A stretch of DNA of 8,702 bases, from contig CALAEB010000510.1 of the NCBI GenBank assembly GCA_937890875.1, positions 1-8,702 of the forward strand, read 5' to 3'. How positions within the stretch are numbered: position 1 is the first letter of the stretch; each line of letters starts with the position of its first letter. The translations under genes were made by a program, and so were the position numbers. The notes below the pieces were generated by a model. That model saw only the letters and a list, made by a program, of their open reading frames with translations, was not told the DNA's origin and did not search any database. Source of the stretch: an uncultured Anaerolineaceae bacterium. Its GTDB lineage: Bacteria > Chloroflexota > Anaerolineae > Anaerolineales > Anaerolineaceae. Positions 7,044-8,702 of this stretch are shown piece by piece.

Positions 7044-7072
7044 AGTATATTCGATATTCTATCCGCCGTGAA
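7044..7072 (-). promoter_or_regulatory. Predicted promoter of the LacI-type regulator gene
   Basis: On the minus strand TTCACG (-35, 7072-7067) and TATACT (-10, 7049-7044) are 17 bp apart. The -10 matches five of six and the -35 four of six consensus bases. This gives a leader of about 90 nt before the ATG at 6947. CCGCCG (7063-7068) and CGGCGG (7077-7082) are inverted 6-bp arms spanning the -35, a possible site for autoregulation. Confidence 0.55.
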
Positions 7073-7101
7073 TGTGCGGCGGTAATCCCGGAAATTTGCC
7101 A

Positions 7102-7194
7102 GCAATTCGAAATTCAGGCAGGCCTTTCGAATAAAGAGGAAAAATTAATTGTTCTTTTGTTTTTGCGCTCCACGCAAAAACAAAAGAACAATTA
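7102..7194 (+). repeat. Dispersed palindromic repeat, copy B
   Basis: The plus strand reads GCAATTCGA (7102), then TTTCGAATAAAGAGG (7125-7139), identical to the 15-mer in copy A. A hairpin with perfect 22-bp arms follows (7146-7167 and 7173-7194) with loop CTCCA. The arm contains TTGTTCTTTTGTTTTTGCG. The distance from AAGAGG to TTGTTC is 9 nt in both copies. Relative to copy A, the stem differs at matched positions in both arms, so pairing is kept. It lies between the divergent promoters of the regulator and lyxI. Confidence 0.85.
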
Positions 7195-7234
7195 TAAAGA
7201 AACCCTCCCATATTTTGAAACACTGGGATATTGT

Positions 7235-7246
7235 TCAAACGGTTGA
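7235..7246. promoter_or_regulatory. Operator-like site at the lyxI promoter
   Basis: TCAAACGGTTGA is a 12-bp near-palindrome with a central CG and one mismatched pair, overlapping the -35 of the lyxI promoter. The shape suits a LacI-family operator, but its sequence differs from the palindrome at xylA. Binding by the neighbouring regulator is therefore only a possibility. Confidence 0.35.
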
Positions 7247-7271
7247 TTTTTTTGTTCAGAGAAAGTATGAT
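7243..7271 (+). promoter_or_regulatory. lyxI promoter, sigma-70-like
   Basis: TTGATT (-35, 7243-7248) and TATGAT (-10, 7266-7271) are separated by exactly 17 bp, and the -10 matches five of six consensus bases. Transcription would begin near 7278, about 40 nt before the lyxI ATG. A T-rich spacer supports it. Confidence 0.75.
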
Positions 7272-7317
7272 TTATCAGGATTCTAACTGCGAATTTGTTT
7301 TAAACCTGGAGTAAAAC

Positions 7318-7995
7318 ATGAAACGTTCAGAGATCAACCAAATTATTCGTGACGGAGAAGACTTTTTCCGCCAAAGCAATTTTTGCCTGCCGGAATGGAG
7401 CTTCTGGAGCTGGGAAACCTGGCAGAAGAAAGACAAAAAAGACATCCATGAAATCCTTGAAAAAGAACTCGGCTGGGATATCACAGACTTCGGTTTAAAT
7501 AACTTCCGGGAGAAAGGGCTTTTCCTGTTCACTGTCCGAAACGGCGCCACCGCTGAAGCCGGATACGATAAACCTTATTGCGAAAAAATCATGATTCTGG
7601 AAGATCAGCAGGTCTGCCTGCTGCATTTCCACTGGGATAAAGTTGAGGATATCATCAATCGCGGCGGCGGGACGCTCAAGCTGCAGTTTTATAACGCCAC
7701 AGCGGATGAAGCACTGGACAAAGTTAGCCCGGTAGTGGTTTATGTGGATGGGATCAAACAAGTGATTCAGGCCGGAGGGGTCTTGTCACTCGCGCCCGGA
7801 CAGAGCGTCACACTTCCGCAAAGGCTATATCACAGTTTTTGGGGCGAAGGCAAGGTACTCATCGGAGAAGTCTCAAAAATCAATGACGACCACACCGATA
7901 ACCGGTTCTATGAATCCATTCCAAGGTTCCCTGAAATCGAGGAAGATGAGCCGATCTATCATCCGCTGACCAAAGATTACAGCCGCCTTTCATAA
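7318..7995 (+). CDS. lyxI: D-lyxose isomerase
   Basis: This cupin-fold sugar isomerase converts D-lyxose to D-xylulose (EC 5.3.1.15). Family members also interconvert D-mannose and D-fructose. It has 225 aa, the family length. The N terminus MKRSEINQIIRDGEDFF and LPEWSFW are typical. The metal site is visible as H103 and H105 (LLHFHW), E110 (KVED) and H172 (RLYHSFWGE), which match the ligand spacing known for the E. coli O157 enzyme. The ATG at 7318 has GGAG 6 nt upstream. It is the first gene of the rightward unit, and its TAA stop is followed directly by the ATG of a PfkB-type kinase. Its product, D-xylulose, is the same as that of XylA in the opposite arm, so the two arms converge on one intermediate. 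Confidence 0.93.
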   Translation: MKRSEINQIIRDGEDFFRQSNFCLPEWSFWSWETWQKKDKKDIHEILEKELGWDITDFGLNNFREKGLFLFTVRNGATAEAGYDKPYCEKIMILEDQQVCLLHFHWDKVEDIINRGGGTLKLQFYNATADEALDKVSPVVVYVDGIKQVIQAGGVLSLAPGQSVTLPQRLYHSFWGEGKVLIGEVSKINDDHTDNRFYESIPRFPEIEEDEPIYHPLTKDYSRLS

Positions 7996-8702
7996 ATGGA
8001 TACGAACAAACCTCCCCGTTCTTCCGCAATTGCTGCCGGCATTGTCTGCCTGGATATTATTCCGGGAATGGAAAGTATTGACGGCGCCGATTTCGACCGG
8101 AAATTTATACCGGGGCGGCTGGTTGAAACGGACAGGACCATCCTGAGCACCGGCGGCTCCGTTTCCAACACCGGTTTGGCGCTGCATCGCCTGGGAGTCG
8201 ACACGCGGCTGGTCGCCCGGGTCGGCGAGGACAGCTTCGCGCAGATTCTGAAAGATTTATACCGGAAGATCGACGAAAGGCTGCTGGAGACGCTGATCAC
8301 GGATCCCGAGCATATGACCGGGCATGCCTATGTGATCAACCCGAGCAATCAGGACCGCCGGTTTTTGCATCATCCGGGCGCGAGTGATTATTTCACCTCC
8401 GATGACGTCAGCCCATCGGTTTTGGAAACAGCGGGGCTTTTCCATTTCGGGTACCCGCCGATGATCAAAACCATGATCGAAAACGAAGGCGCGGAACTGG
8501 TTAAACTCTATCGGAAAGTGAAAGGCTTCGGGCTGACGACTTCCATGGATATGTGCGTGCCCGATCCGACACGCTCGTCAGGTCAGGCGCCCTGGATCAA
8601 AATTCTCGGGCAAGTCCTGCCCGAGGTAGACTTATTTCTCCCCAGCCTGGAAGAAATCCTCTTTATGCTGGACAGGCCAAAATATGAACGGATGACCGCC
8701 AA
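7996..8702 (+). CDS. PfkB-family carbohydrate kinase, partial
   Basis: This is a ribokinase-like sugar kinase of which 235 codons are present; the frame is open at the right edge. The N terminus AIAAGIVCLDIIPGM is the first beta strand of the fold. The PfkB motif 1 region, GGSVSNTGLALHRLG then VARVGED, spans residues 53-79. FLPSLEEI (214-221) is the strand that usually carries an Asn-Glu pair; here Ser replaces the usual Asn. The catalytic GAGD motif lies beyond the edge. The ATG abuts the lyxI stop (TAAATG) with no clear ribosome site, so translation is probably coupled. The substrate is not determined. Context suggests D-xylulose, or D-fructose if LyxI acts on mannose. It could compensate for the damaged xylB, which is inference. 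Confidence 0.88.
   Translation, partial: MDTNKPPRSSAIAAGIVCLDIIPGMESIDGADFDRKFIPGRLVETDRTILSTGGSVSNTGLALHRLGVDTRLVARVGEDSFAQILKDLYRKIDERLLETLITDPEHMTGHAYVINPSNQDRRFLHHPGASDYFTSDDVSPSVLETAGLFHFGYPPMIKTMIENEGAELVKLYRKVKGFGLTTSMDMCVPDPTRSSGQAPWIKILGQVLPEVDLFLPSLEEILFMLDRPKYERMTA

Larger units (their letters stand above)
6948..7317. other. Divergent intergenic region regulator-lyxI
   Basis: This 370-nt gap has no supported gene. It carries the regulator promoter on the minus strand (7044-7072) with an inverted repeat over its -35, repeat copy B with its hairpin (7102-7194), an operator-like half-symmetric site (7235-7246), the lyxI promoter (7243-7271) and the lyxI ribosome site. A weak near-palindrome (ACGG-TTAAAC-CCGT, about 7017-7030) lies just downstream of the predicted regulator transcription start. 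Confidence 0.65.

Overview
This window reads as a pentose-utilisation locus of a bacterium with moderate GC content. Two arms diverge from a LacI-family regulator gene. The taxon cannot be fixed from the sequence alone. The sugar-binding protein has a plain cleavable signal peptide with no lipobox, which argues for a periplasm-type envelope rather than a typical Firmicute. The long (group II) xylose isomerase fits anaerobic lineages such as Clostridia-, Spirochaetota- or Chloroflexota-like bacteria. This placement is inference.

The left arm is on the minus strand and is read from about 5620 down to 1. A strong sigma-70-like promoter (5626-5655) with an 18-bp perfect palindrome just downstream (5597-5614) precedes xylA (xylose isomerase, 4246-5556). 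xylB (xylulokinase) starts 4 nt after xylA. Its 5' end is broken: the first 15 codons from the ATG at 4241 read as a normal xylulokinase N terminus, then about 30 expected residues are missing and the rest (to 2807) continues in another frame. A 286-nt gap with an inverted repeat leads to chvE (sugar-binding protein, 1462-2520). After a 234-nt intercistronic gap with two stem-loops, one of them a perfect 36-bp inverted repeat touching the next start codon, comes gguA (sugar ABC ATPase, 1-1227), which runs off the left edge.

In the middle, 5922-6947 (minus) encodes the LacI/periplasmic-binding-protein-type regulator. It is bracketed by two copies of a ~92-bp repeat in opposite orientation (5819-5909 and 7102-7194). 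Each copy ends in a near-perfect 22-bp-arm hairpin, and the arms differ between copies by matched, pairing-preserving changes. More degenerate pieces lie at 5691-5774.

The right arm is on the plus strand. A good promoter (7243-7271) drives lyxI (D-lyxose isomerase, 7318-7995), followed with no gap by a PfkB-family sugar kinase (7996 onward, truncated by the right edge).

Together the genes would import aldopentoses or related monosaccharides (ChvE-GguA, with a permease expected beyond the left edge), isomerise D-xylose and D-lyxose to the common product D-xylulose, and phosphorylate it. With xylB apparently disrupted, the PfkB kinase or a distant xylulokinase would have to supply that step, unless the lesion is a sequencing or assembly error.
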